Assembly (NCBI GenBank): GCA_003586115.2
Contig: QVOM02000116.1
Span: 32,031,062 to 32,095,061 of the forward strand
Origin: Salvator merianae
Taxonomy: Eukaryota > Chordata > Lepidosauria > Squamata > Teiidae
DNA length: 64,000 bases
Direction: 5' to 3'
Made by a program: the position numbers and the translations under genes. The first letter of the stretch is position 1. Each line of letters starts with the position of its first letter. Shown piece after piece: positions 11,701 to 23,700 of the stretch. The notes below the pieces were generated by a model. The model ran no database searches, had not been told where the DNA came from, and saw only the letters and a program-made list of their open reading frames with translations.

Positions 11701-14700
11701 GATCCCCGCTAATAGGTGGTCTCAGGATGAGTCCTTTGGTGTGGACAGATCACTTCTTGGTGAGATTTGGATTTGTGGTACCACTTTCTTACTCAAGGGG
11801 TGGAAGATCTTTGGTTATGGTTTGACCCAGGAAACTTATGGAACCTTCTCCATTCCAGAATACTCTTGGGGAGGTTCCAGTTATTATATTCAGTAATTTT
11901 GCCAAGAATTTTGTCATGCCCTGGAATCTGGAGGTGACAAGGACTCTCAACACAATTGAGCCTAAGTCCCTTCAACATTCCAGTGGAGCATGTAAACTAC
12001 TTTGGTTTACAGATTATTTGCATGCAATAAAGCAGTCTGGTTGAAAGTTAGAGCACAAGTGGCTAAAATCCCTGACCCTATCTGACAGGACACAGTTAAA
12101 AGTGACACTATAGCACCTATCATGTGGCAATGTTGGCAGTCACATGATAGCCATATTTCTCTGCTAATGTGTCCTCAAGTAGCTGTCCCGCTGAGATCTT
12201 TCAGGTGATGAAGAGCTTTTTTTTCTTCAGCTCCTGCTGTGGCAACCCTGCCACCTTCCCAGGCCAGCTGCGCCAACTTTGCTAAGCACTTTGAGGATAA
12301 AGTCTCTCAACTTCATTCAGATTTGTATGCCACTTTGGAAACCAGTTCTATGAAGGACTCAAGATTACAATTTGTTCTGGATCTGTTTGACCTGGTACAT
12401 GCTGATAATACGAACAAGCTTCTGATAGGGATGCATGCTACATCTAGTCCATTAGACCCTTGCCCCTCTTGGCTTATAAGGGCAAATTATATGGGCATAA
12501 TTTCATATTTGGGGAATAATTAATGCCTCTTTTCATGAGGGATTTGTGACATTAAAGAAGCTGAGATGTGCCCTTTCTTGAAGAGTCTTGTACTGTTCCT
12601 TTTGGGAGCTAATGGCCCTATGTATGAATCCAGGTCACTGGAAAATGGGCTGACCATCCCCAATTTGGGCCCGTCCATAGGATTCCCTAGCTGACTTATT
12701 TTCATACAGATTTAAGCTTCAAGGATTGGTGGGCCTATTATGTAATGGACTGTGCTGGACAGGAGGTTCTCAAAGGCTGTTTCTGCTCTTACCTTGCTTG
12801 GAGTAGTTTAACTAGTCCACTCCAGCGTGTCCTGGTTCAAGTTCAGCAGGTGCCAGGGTCAAACCATCCACATCACTGGGGTGGGGCACTGTCTGTTCTG
12901 GACCAACACCAGCAGCACTGTAAAGGTGCCATAGTTATTCCAGGCCACACAACAGACTCCCTGCCTAAGGCATCATTTACTCTTTCTAGCAATTGGCTCA
13001 GGCCCCATCACAAGTGCAGAGCTGAACAGGGCTGTCTTCAAAGACAGCACGCCCACCTCCTGTCAGGGTTCTGAAAGTGATCTTCAAAGGAGGTGCCTAG
13101 GCTGTACAGATGGGATGATGGCAGTGATGCACAGAGGCTTGACATTTTTCCAAATCTGGAACACTCCCTGTTCTCCTTGTTTTGGATCAAATGTGGAAAC
13201 ACTGATGCCTGGACTGGAACAGATGGCACTAGTATGGTTGTAAGTCCTCTTGAAAGAAGTCTGGAATAGGGACCATTTGGGCCAATTCTAGGCTAGACTA
13301 GTAGTCCTGTGCAGAAAAAGCATACTAGCAAGTAGTTTGTTCCGTGGTAACAGGCAAGTGTGGAAATGGCCAAAGACTACTGCAGAGCCAGGACAAATGC
13401 TGGCAAGACAAGAATTGCAGTGGTGAAACCTTGAGTTTGAGGTATCACACCTCCATCTTCACTCTACCTGATGTGGGGAATGGTCTCACGGGCAATTAAT
13501 ACAGTTAAAGGAGCCTCTGTAGTTTTTGAATTGAATTTTTTGAACTCTCCTAATCATATACAGTCTTTTTTGAGGAGGTGGCAGGGCAAACAAAGATCAT
13601 ACCAATCATATTACTGAAACTTGTGGTTGAGTCTTTTATAAGACCAGATAAAACTTGCTTGGCTTAGTAGGTGGCAATACAGCCTGGCTGTAATTGTTGT
13701 AATATGGTAAGAGAACGAGACTGTTATATGATTATGAAAAAGAGGCAAGTGCAGTTGTTCAGGGCCCAGAAGTAAGTTAAATGATAAAAAATAACTCCAT
13801 ATTATGAATGGACAGTTGCAGAAAAATAAACATGAGAATTTTACAACCAGCCATGAAGCATGGATTAAGTGTTATAGATCAGTCAAAATGGTCAGGGAGT
13901 CTTTCTTTATTCCAGCACTTTGGAAAGTTGCTAACATGGGCCTATTGTCACCAGTTATTAGACTGGTATGCATTCTGTGTGGAAGTAGCAAAAATCAAAT
14001 ATATTTAACATATAATTATACCAAATATCTGTAAAGCTATTATCTTCTCATTTGTAAAGTTAGAGGAATAAATTACTGCATTTTGTGTTATCATGAATGA
14101 AGTAAAACATGAGATATGGCTGGATACCATTTTTCTTTTCTGGGGTTGACCAGCAGTTCTCAGGCAGATACATTCTCAGAACTGACATCATTCAAATATA
14201 GCTTCTTTTTGGACTTTCCTCAAAACCAACCACATTTTAAAAATGCTTCTTAACAGAAAACATAATCCATTTTGCAGCACATAGTCTTGATGTAAAATGG
14301 ACTATATGGATGACCTCTTAAGTTGGTGTAGCATGGAATTCAGTACCTCTATCTTTGATTGGAAAACTAAATATTGAACTTGTGGGTAAAGCAAATAATC
14401 TCGTCCCTTCCTTTCTTTCCTCATATTTTATTAATTCTCTTAAACAGTCATCCTTTGCAGTTCAAAGATAGGTTTTACAATACTAATATTTGTTTTCTCT
14501 AGCTAACAGACATTATGGTTAACGAAGTTCTTAATGGAGCTGATGGAACCAACATAAAGTGTGGTGTTATAGGAGAAATTGGGTGCTCTTGGCCTCTGAT
14601 GGAGAGTGAAAAGAAAGTCCTGCAGGCTACAGCCCATGCCCAATCACAGCTCAGCTGCCCTATCATAATCCATCCTGGAAGACATGGTGAGTCACCTTTC

Positions 14701-17700
14701 CAGATAGTTCGAATTCTTCAGGAAGCTGGAGCTGATATCTCAAAAACTGTGATGTCTCACATGGACAGGTAAAAAATCTATTTTGGTTTTGGGATTGATT
14801 GATTGGTTGATTGATTGATTGATTAGCAAATACTATTGCTTTTAGACAATAGTAGTCTATGAAACTCAGCAGATCATGCCTAACCTGATTAAAGCAATAT
14901 CCTGGTAGTTCATTCACTAAATGTTTTATCAACTGTGAATTTAAGTGGTGGAAATTTTGAAATACTTTCATATCCTTGTAATGTCAGATTAAAATCTGGG
15001 TAACACATCTTTAGATCTCTCTAACTAGCACTTTTGTCAACTGTGTCAAAAACTATTCCCCTGAACCATATGTCATAAAAAAGATACTTCGTATTAGATG
15101 GCTTTATTTTCCCTTAACAACAGCAAGATATTGTATCTCAGAAAACAAGATCTACTGAATTTTCATAAGGAGCAGTATAATCAATGCAGCATCCCTTTAA
15201 GTGAAAGACATTGTCTTGATGGCCAAACAAAGCTCATTTGACCTTGCATGAGTGATGATTAGTTGGCAGATACCCAAATATTGATTATCAATGATGATTG
15301 CTGAAGGCTGGAAGTGATTTTTAGTCATATGACCATCATCAAATTGTTGGGAGTGCTATATATTCGCTGAAGAACTCCCATCTATATAGTTATGACTCTT
15401 CTATTCTAACGCAGTTGGTGTGTGCCTGCTTCCTATCCCCCTTTAATATATGTGTAAATCTTCCTTGGGTAAATTCTTAATTCCCTTTCATTTGTAGATG
15501 CCGCAAATCTAAAAATCAACTCAAATTTTCTTCGAAATTGCAGATGTCTACTTGTCTGTTTTCTTAGGATTTTGGGGCTGCTTTGGAAATTCTACTGTCT
15601 GTTATTAGCAAATCTGAGTGTCTCCTAAGCTGCAGATGATAAAATAGGCCAGAAGACAGCTGGATCCCAAGTGGCGTACTACTCAACATGAAGATGACTC
15701 AACACATGTGAGAGCACATAATTGTGCCTACTATGTGGCAGTGAGAGCTGCAAAAAGAAGGGCTTATTTTGCAGCTTCCGTTGCTTGCTTAAGAGCTGCC
15801 TGACAGAGCATTTTAGAGTAGTATAGGGACTGTTGTCACTTGTCCAAGCAAGGTCTGGTATAACAGAGACCTCTGAAGCCTGCTATGAGTTGGCTAAGCA
15901 ATCTCAGGCCAGGTTGAGCACCACTTTTGATACAGAAACGAGTATGTTGTCCACAACACCATCTTGTCCTGTTTTATGGGCTCAGTCACCTTTTGAGGCC
16001 TGATGATGTAGACAAGATGCTCACAGCTCATATCAGCTCGTTTATCAGACTGGGTGGGCTCAGGTTGTAGTGAATGCATCTTTGTGAGATGGAGTGGTGC
16101 TGAAAAAGTCCCCCCTTGACGCAGAAGGGTATTCCAATTACTACCCAGTCACAAACCCTTTTTTTTAGGCAGGGTGTTGGAAAGGGTTATGGCAGTGCAG
16201 CTGCAGGTGCCCTCAGAAGAAACTGATTATTTCAGCCCATTTCAGTCTGTTTTTAGAACTGGGTTTGGGAGAGAATCAGCCTTGGTCGCCCTGGGGGGTG
16301 ACCTCATGCAGGAGAGAGATAAGGGCATGCAGCTCTGTTGATCCTGCTTGATCTTTCAGCAGCTTTTAATACTGTCAACCATGATATTTTCCTGGATTGC
16401 CTCTGCAGGTTGGGAATGGGAGTCATGATGCTGCAGTGGTTACACTTTTGTTTGTGGGGATGATCTCAGAGAGCAGGGCTGAGTGACTGTGCCTCTGTGT
16501 CCTGAAAGCTGACCTGTGTGGAGCCGTAGGGTGCTATTCTGTCACCAGTGCTGTTTAACATCTCTATGAAGCCACAAGGAGAAGTTGTCAGGAGGTTTAG
16601 GGCAAAATGTCATCAGCATGCTGACAACACTCAGCTCTGTTTCAGCATGACATCAGGCTCAGGAGATGCTATGAACTTCCTGAAACTGTGCTTGGATTCA
16701 GTGATGGGTTGGTGACTGTCAATAAAATAAGGCTGAATCCTGACAAGATGAAGATTCTGTGGGTTGGAAATTGCCAGATTCAGGTAATGGGGATTTCATT
16801 TGTTCTAGATTGCACTCTCTCAGAAGGAACAGTTACATAGTTTGGAGGTGCTTCTGGATTCATCACTATAACTAAAGGCCTAGGTGATCTATGTGACTGG
16901 AAGTGCTTATTACTGGCTTTGGTTGGTAAACTGAGTGTGTCCCAACCGGACAGGGAAAATCCAGTCATAGTTATTCATACACTAGTAACCACGCATTTTG
17001 ATTATTGTAATAGGCTCTATGTGGGACTGCCCTTGTATGTGCTTAGGGAGTTGCAACTGGTGCAAACCAAGTGTAGCAGCCAGGGTGATGAGTGGGGTAC
17101 CTGCTTGAACACATATTATACTGTTCTTAAACAATTGCACTGGTTACTGATTAGTTACTAGGTGAAATTCAAGGTTCTGTGCTTGACATATAGTACCCTA
17201 AACAACTTGAGGATAAGGTACCTAATAGATTGCTTTCCCTATAATACTGGGAAGATTGCTGAGATTGTCTGGGGAGATCCCACTGTGTGTGCCATGTGTT
17301 ATTGAATGTCATCTTGCAGCAACCCACAGCAGGGCCTTCTCTGGGTGATACCTACTCTTTGGAATATCCTCCCTTGTGACATTTGTGAGTGTTTTCTCTT
17401 TCATCATTTAGTTGCCTATTAATGGTATTTTTACTCAGGCCTTCACGGTGTGAATTGTCTGTCATTACCCACCCCCAGCTTCAAGTAGGTTTTTATATAT
17501 TGGTATACATGTTTTCAAGTGTTTGAGATTTTTTTTAATACAAGTTGATATATAAATCTTAATTAATTAATGGGTGAATGTCTGGGTTTATATCTTGACC
17601 AGAATGATGGTTACTAAGAAAAATGATCTCCTTAATTGTACTTAAGTCCTGATCGGTATTCTCTCTCACCTTTTATCCTTACAATAACACTGAGAGATTG

Positions 17701-20700
17701 GTTAGATTGATGATAGTGTTTGGCCTAAATCCACCACATGAACCTTTCTGCCCCAGGGGAAACTTGAATTATAGTCTCCCAATTCCTAGTTTAACACTCA
17801 AGTCACTTACACTAGGGACTGCTTAACTGTGGTCTTCCAGGTGTTCCGGTACAGAATGCTGGGAACTGTAGTTCAGGGACTTCTGGAGGACTGCATTTCA
17901 GCATACCCGTAGCTGTACACCATACTGAGATTTATCTATTTTACTTATTCATACAAAAGCACTGTGCATTGTGACTCAAAACTGGTAACAGTACAAAACA
18001 CTGTTCCAGGGGTTCAGAATTCAGCACTGACTGGTCCAGTGTGAAGAATCACAATTTTAAATGAAGGCCTTAGCTCCTTCATAGCAGTTTTAAAGTCCAT
18101 TACATAAGATTCATTGGACCCATATGAACTATGAACATTATTTTAAAAGTTAAGGATTTTATTAATTATAGTTGGCAATACTGAAATTCCTACTGATGGC
18201 AGCAGGGCTTGAACATGCGTTTTCTCTCATTCATCCCATCTGTCCCTCCTACTTAATCCTGCTGTTTAAGTCATAATGTTGAATTTGTGACATCAATCAT
18301 TACCATAGCAATAGACTGTGATGTAATTAAACTAAACCTGAGCCATGTGGGTGAGGATTCTTTTTTTTCAAGAAGGACTGTGCCAAATTTTCGTCAGTAT
18401 GCTATGAAGAGGGGAAAAGAGCTAAAATAGAAACAATTTCACAGCATGGCAAACCCTTTTTAAGTATTTTGCATAATGTAACTTCAGCATAGAGTTTCCA
18501 TGCTATCTTCCAAAAATGCTGGTTTGTTTCACATAAGCATCATAATGGCATAAGCCAGTCCGATTTAATTATATCACAGGACTATAAAGCCATGTATATA
18601 GAAAGGCAGAGCTTCTGCTGCTCTTATTTGGAAATCAAACTTTAGAAAGGCCCCCCAGAACAACTGAGAAAGCAAGGAAGGAAAATTTCACAGACTTCAA
18701 TTTTATTTATGTTCTTTTTATGTGAAATGCATTCACCTTGGCTTTATTTCAAACCACAAACATCTGCACAAATACTAAACAAAATGTAAAATTGGGTTTG
18801 TTAAAATACCTTACATTTATCAGAAACTAAAGCTACTGGTGAAAAAAATTAAAAGTTGAATAGTCTAATTAAGCAGGAAGATAGGAGTCAAGATGTTACC
18901 ACTGTAATATATAGCTGTTCCTAATTTATTCAGAGTAATTTTCCATGAACAGAGAAACTTGTTGAATTCTTAGATTAGACGCAGTCTTGATCTTTTGGCA
19001 GTGGCAGTAGCGTGCTCTTCTGTAAAATAACAATAAGAAGAACAAAAAAGGATACCATGTTGAATTTATTTGTGCCACACGAGTCGGAATGCAAATTGAT
19101 GCTTGATAACATCAAGTCAAGGCCAATATTTTGGCAAATACAGAGGTGATTTATTACCTTATCCAAGGACAATACAGGGGATCGAACTTGCAATCCTCTG
19201 CTTTTGAGGCAGTTGTAGGTATGCCATTCCCTGAATGGCAATTAGATAAGCAGATTCTCAGATCTCCATGCCCCTGGAATGCTCTACTGCCTCACACACA
19301 ATCCTTGGGAGAACATGGACAGAATCAGTTTGAAATCAGCAGCTGGGGTAGCAGCTGCCATGTTTTCCAGCTCATTCCTGTGGGTCTTCTGGGAATTTAT
19401 ATTGGAGAGAAGAGCGAAACCCATGTCATCCAAGTCGCTTTCAACTTTGCAGGTCCAGAGATAACAATTACACTGTTACTCACTTCAGTATTTTTTAAAG
19501 AAAAAAGAAAATGAGCAATCGTGTGTCCTCCAGCGGCTCCCTATGGTAACCTTACTACTGAAGTTTCATGCTAGTAAGAGAAATTTGATCTTCTTGCAGC
19601 TGTGCCATGAGCCCATTCATTAGCTGGCCAAGAAGCTGATGTTCACAAGTAGTTAAATAATAAGGTACTGTTTTTAGAAAGCAAGATATCACTTTTAAAC
19701 TACCCAAATAACAGTCCTAATTAAACTGCTTTGTTTAGTTCATATGTTTGGGGGTCTCTATTATTTCTTTCATAGAAATATTAACTGGTATTGCTGCCTT
19801 TGGGTAAGATTAACCACAGACTCAGATTTCTTGTTTCAGTCATCCTTTATATGTGAGATTAGATCCCCAGAAAACAGCATGCCTTTCAAAACTTTTAAAC
19901 TTCCAGGGAAATGACAAACAGCCAATCTCATCCCCACTCTGTACTTCTAGGCCTGAAAATCAGCTGTTTGGCAACAGCAAACTTTTTTCTACTTCAGATT
20001 CCAAGGGTTACAAATTCTCACTAACAAACATGTAAAACTCATGAAGGCAAACTCATGAAAACTGAGGAATAACTGTAAAAGTTGTTCTAGTTAACTGCTA
20101 ACATTTACTGATGATGATAATATATTATCTGAAAGTTCAGTTTCTGATGTGCTTTGGAAATGCCATTAGATTTTTAGAAATGTCCATAAAGAAGATCAGC
20201 AGAGCTTAGAAACAGAAATGGTATTATTCCTTTATAGATTATATTCTTTATTGTGTTCTTAACTCTGACTGAAAAAAAACTAAGATATGTTATTTTCAAC
20301 TTTTAGACAAAAGATTGATGGAGGAAACTTAAGGATATACTTTGTTTTGCCTCTGTACATTTGTTTTCAATTTAAATGTAATGACTTCAGTACCCACAAA
20401 GGAAGCCTAACCCTCTCAAGGCTTTACAAAAGGGAAAAATAAAATGAAGTGGATTTTGGGGGCAGCTTGAAGCTGGTGATAGTAGAACTGTAGCTTGAAA
20501 CACTGAAATTTCAAAGATGGGCAATAGTTAAGCTGATTAGAAAAGTGTAGTTTACCACACGATCAGTGAGCAATCTATATGAATCCTAATGAAAGCCTTT
20601 TCTGTTCAACAAATCAGTGCCTTGATTTGTGAGGAAGATGTAGTGTAGATACCAATGAGATTAAGAAAAAGAAGTTCAAGAAAATGTATCTGTTATGAGC

Positions 20701-23700
20701 AGTGTTAGCTTTACCTTTAATATTGCTATAGTATTAAAAAGAATTAAGCAAAAGAGTTAGGCAACATTCAGTGGGGAGGATATAGTGCCATTTTGGTGCT
20801 GCTATGGTGGGATTGCCACACATATCTGTGGCAACCCCACAATAGCTATCCTATATCCCCCTAAAAAGCATGATTCCTTGTTTCAGGAAAACATGGTTCT
20901 GATGGTGGGTTTTCCCAAAATAGTGCAATTACTTACCTTTGCAGATGGAGCTGCCATCACAGTCCAGCCACACGTGCTCCACGATAGCGTTGCGCACATC
21001 CAGGTATTTTGATACCTGGATGTGTGCATCCATCCTGCATGCACAGGGGCAAAAAAAGACACCCGTGCATGCATGATGGCCACGACTGCACACTGCTGGG
21101 TATTTCACATTAGCAAAATGCCTGGAAGTGCATGTACCAAAAGGCACACAGACAGCATGGTCCCCCACGCTGTCTATTCAACAGGCGATCATTCCAGAGG
21201 GGCTTTTCTCCGGAATATCACCTGTTGGTGCTATATTTGGCTGGTGTCTGGAACTGGCCTTAAATATGATGCCCATTTAATGTGTATTGATATATCATAT
21301 ATTCAGGAAATAATCTGTAAACTTGGCTGGATTTTCAATTTCAGCTACAATCCAGTTCACTCTTAGGCTGTTTCCAGACGTGGCTGAAATGCGGGTCTCA
21401 CGTCAGCGTGCTGGCAGGGCTGGTAGGTTAGCCCAGTGCCATGTTAGGCTGCTACCAGTATATTGTCTCGAAAGCCCAAAATTAATATAGTGTGGGATTT
21501 CCTGCACTATAGTAAAGCAAGTGTCAGCATCCTCCTGGAAGAGCCAACTTTTGCATACCCTGAGTTGGCACAGTGTTGGATCAGGCATCTAGGAACTCAC
21601 TGTGCACTCAAAATAGCAAAAGGAAAGGGACCAGCATTGTCTGCAACCAGAAGTTTGATCAAATGCTGTGCTAACTCAATTGTCATCTGGTGGGTTGTTC
21701 TTGTGGAGTAATACTGGCTTAAAAGAGCTGACGTTTCTCCACATTATCTGGTAAGTCGTTTATTTAGAAATATGCTTTGATGAACTTTGGTGAACTTTAA
21801 AAATCGCCTGCATGAAAGCAGCGGATAATTCCTGCACGCACAGGAAAAAAGTCTTCCACACGCACTTACCGATGAGGTGATTCCCCGAGCTAATGTCACA
21901 GCCCACAAACGGAGCTGCTCAGTGATTAGCCACTCTCCGCCTCTTTGCTGAAGAGATTTTCCAAACCATTAACTCTTTAACTGCCAGCTTTCTGTCTTGA
22001 AAAGGGACAGTTAACCTTGTACTGTAATAATACAATTTCTGTCTTGAAAAGGGAGGGTTTGAACTCTCCCTTATTCTTTTTTTTCCCCCCCTTATTCTCG
22101 GTGCAAGGATTCCTCGAGGCCTCGGGGAACTGGAGCAGAGGGCAAGGGGAAAACCCCAACAGTTAAGTACTTGAATAGAAACTGCTTGAAGAGAGATTTG
22201 CCAGCACAGGCAGAAAAGGGGAGGGAGAAGATTTGCCAGTGCCGAGAAACTTTTCAACCCCCCTTGCCTTCTGTAGTTAAAAAAGCACGCTGGACTTTAG
22301 TAGCTAGGGGCTTTCTCCCAATCCTGATGCTACTGATGTCTTTTTTCATCTACAGAAGGCAGGGAATTTGAAAAGTTTCCCCTGCTGGCAAGAGCTCGCT
22401 CGCCCCCTCCCTTCTTGTGCTGTTGTCCTGAGGATTCCTGCAAGGCTCTGATTGGTTGAAGAGCTTCCCAAGGTGACCCAAAAGCACAGAAAAGGCAATT
22501 ATGGACGAGGCGACCTAGGCAGCCTCGGAGAGGCTCAGAGGTGTTTTTTTCAGAGAGCTTTGTGAACCCTGCAGCTTCCATGCGATGGGAAGCTGACCCT
22601 TATAGCCCGTCTGATCACACCCTTAGTGTGATTTCAGAATAGACATAGGATTGCTCTAGTCACGATGCAGCATTTGCTAAATATAATGTATATAATGTAT
22701 TGTTGAATAAGATAAAATGCTTGAGCTGGTTTTTAGACAAAAATGAATTTAAACAAAGTTACAGTATGTGTTATCTTTCACAACTTCAGGACTATATTTG
22801 ATGAGAAGAAACTGCTGGAGTTTGCTGAACTTGGATGTTACTTAGAATATGACCTCTTTGGAACAGAATTCATTTTGTATCAAATGAATCCTGATATTGA
22901 TATGCCAAGTGACAATGAAAGAATTCTAAGGTGAGTACTGCAAAGTAGTAAGACTTACCTTTCACTTAAATCATCATGGGACTGGGTGTTTAAACTTTCT
23001 GTGCATAGTACTTCTGTCCCTCACATAACACAGTATTGCTTTTATATAGTTAGTAAAATGTGACTTGCCTTGTTCAATGGCAGTGATGTGATCTGTGCTA
23101 TTGACTTAAAACAGTGGTATATAGGCCCTGGCAGTTCCTTTGAACCTGCTTTCCATAGGCAGAATTTAGTTGTATTACACAGTTTTCCACTTTATGGTGT
23201 ATTTCAGGACTCAACCCATAGCATTAAATGAGGGAGATCTGACTTATATTTAATTTAAGTAGATTGCTTTAGTCACAAAGATCCAGGTCGAGCAGCATTT
23301 AGAATCTCTATTGTGATAGCAGGTGGGGAACTCTTCCTCCTTCCCTCTTCCTGATAGCCTTTATCACTGGTCAGTAATGTAGACTTACGCTCATTAAGGG
23401 ACTTACCTTTGAGTAAATGTGGTGAGGATTGCACAGTTAGATGTTATGCCGCACAACGTGTTACAGTGGGTCATGCTAGTGCGAGGGGCTGAAATCGCAC
23501 TCTGGGTAGCAACAGAATATTGAACGTTCTACGATGAGTTTATTCCCAATAAGAGAAAACACGTTGGAAGAAGCACTTAGTCTTCTTGTACACGTTTCCC
23601 TGCCTTTTAAAGATTTCTTTGGGCTCAATCATACAGAAAAGAGCACGATTCACACTGAAACACAGAGGCTGTGCTTTATCTGTGTTCTGTTGACTAAACC

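Larger units (their letters stand above)
8778..14502 (+). other. PTER intron 1 (between coding exons 1 and 2)
   Basis: 5.7 kb with GT-AG ends. It holds the mariner-like MITE at 9035, the MITE copy at 9789, and an L2-like LINE fragment at 11460-12720. The stretch 12730-14500 shows nothing recognisable beyond short open frames. Confidence 0.8.
14769..22789 (+). other. PTER intron 2
   Basis: 8.0 kb with GT-AG ends. It begins with a (GATT)n run and contains the LINE fragment, a MIR-like piece, a reversed SINE near 19.1 kb, a diverged MITE near 20.8 kb and the 1.26-kb element at 21366. From 17900 to 19090 and from 19250 to 20760 I see no recognisable feature. Confidence 0.8.

Noticed and set aside
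12239..12523. 94-codon frame as a host gene
   Set aside because: The text ([24 protein letters not shown]) is that of an L2/CR1-clade LINE, flanked by further decayed LINE coding.
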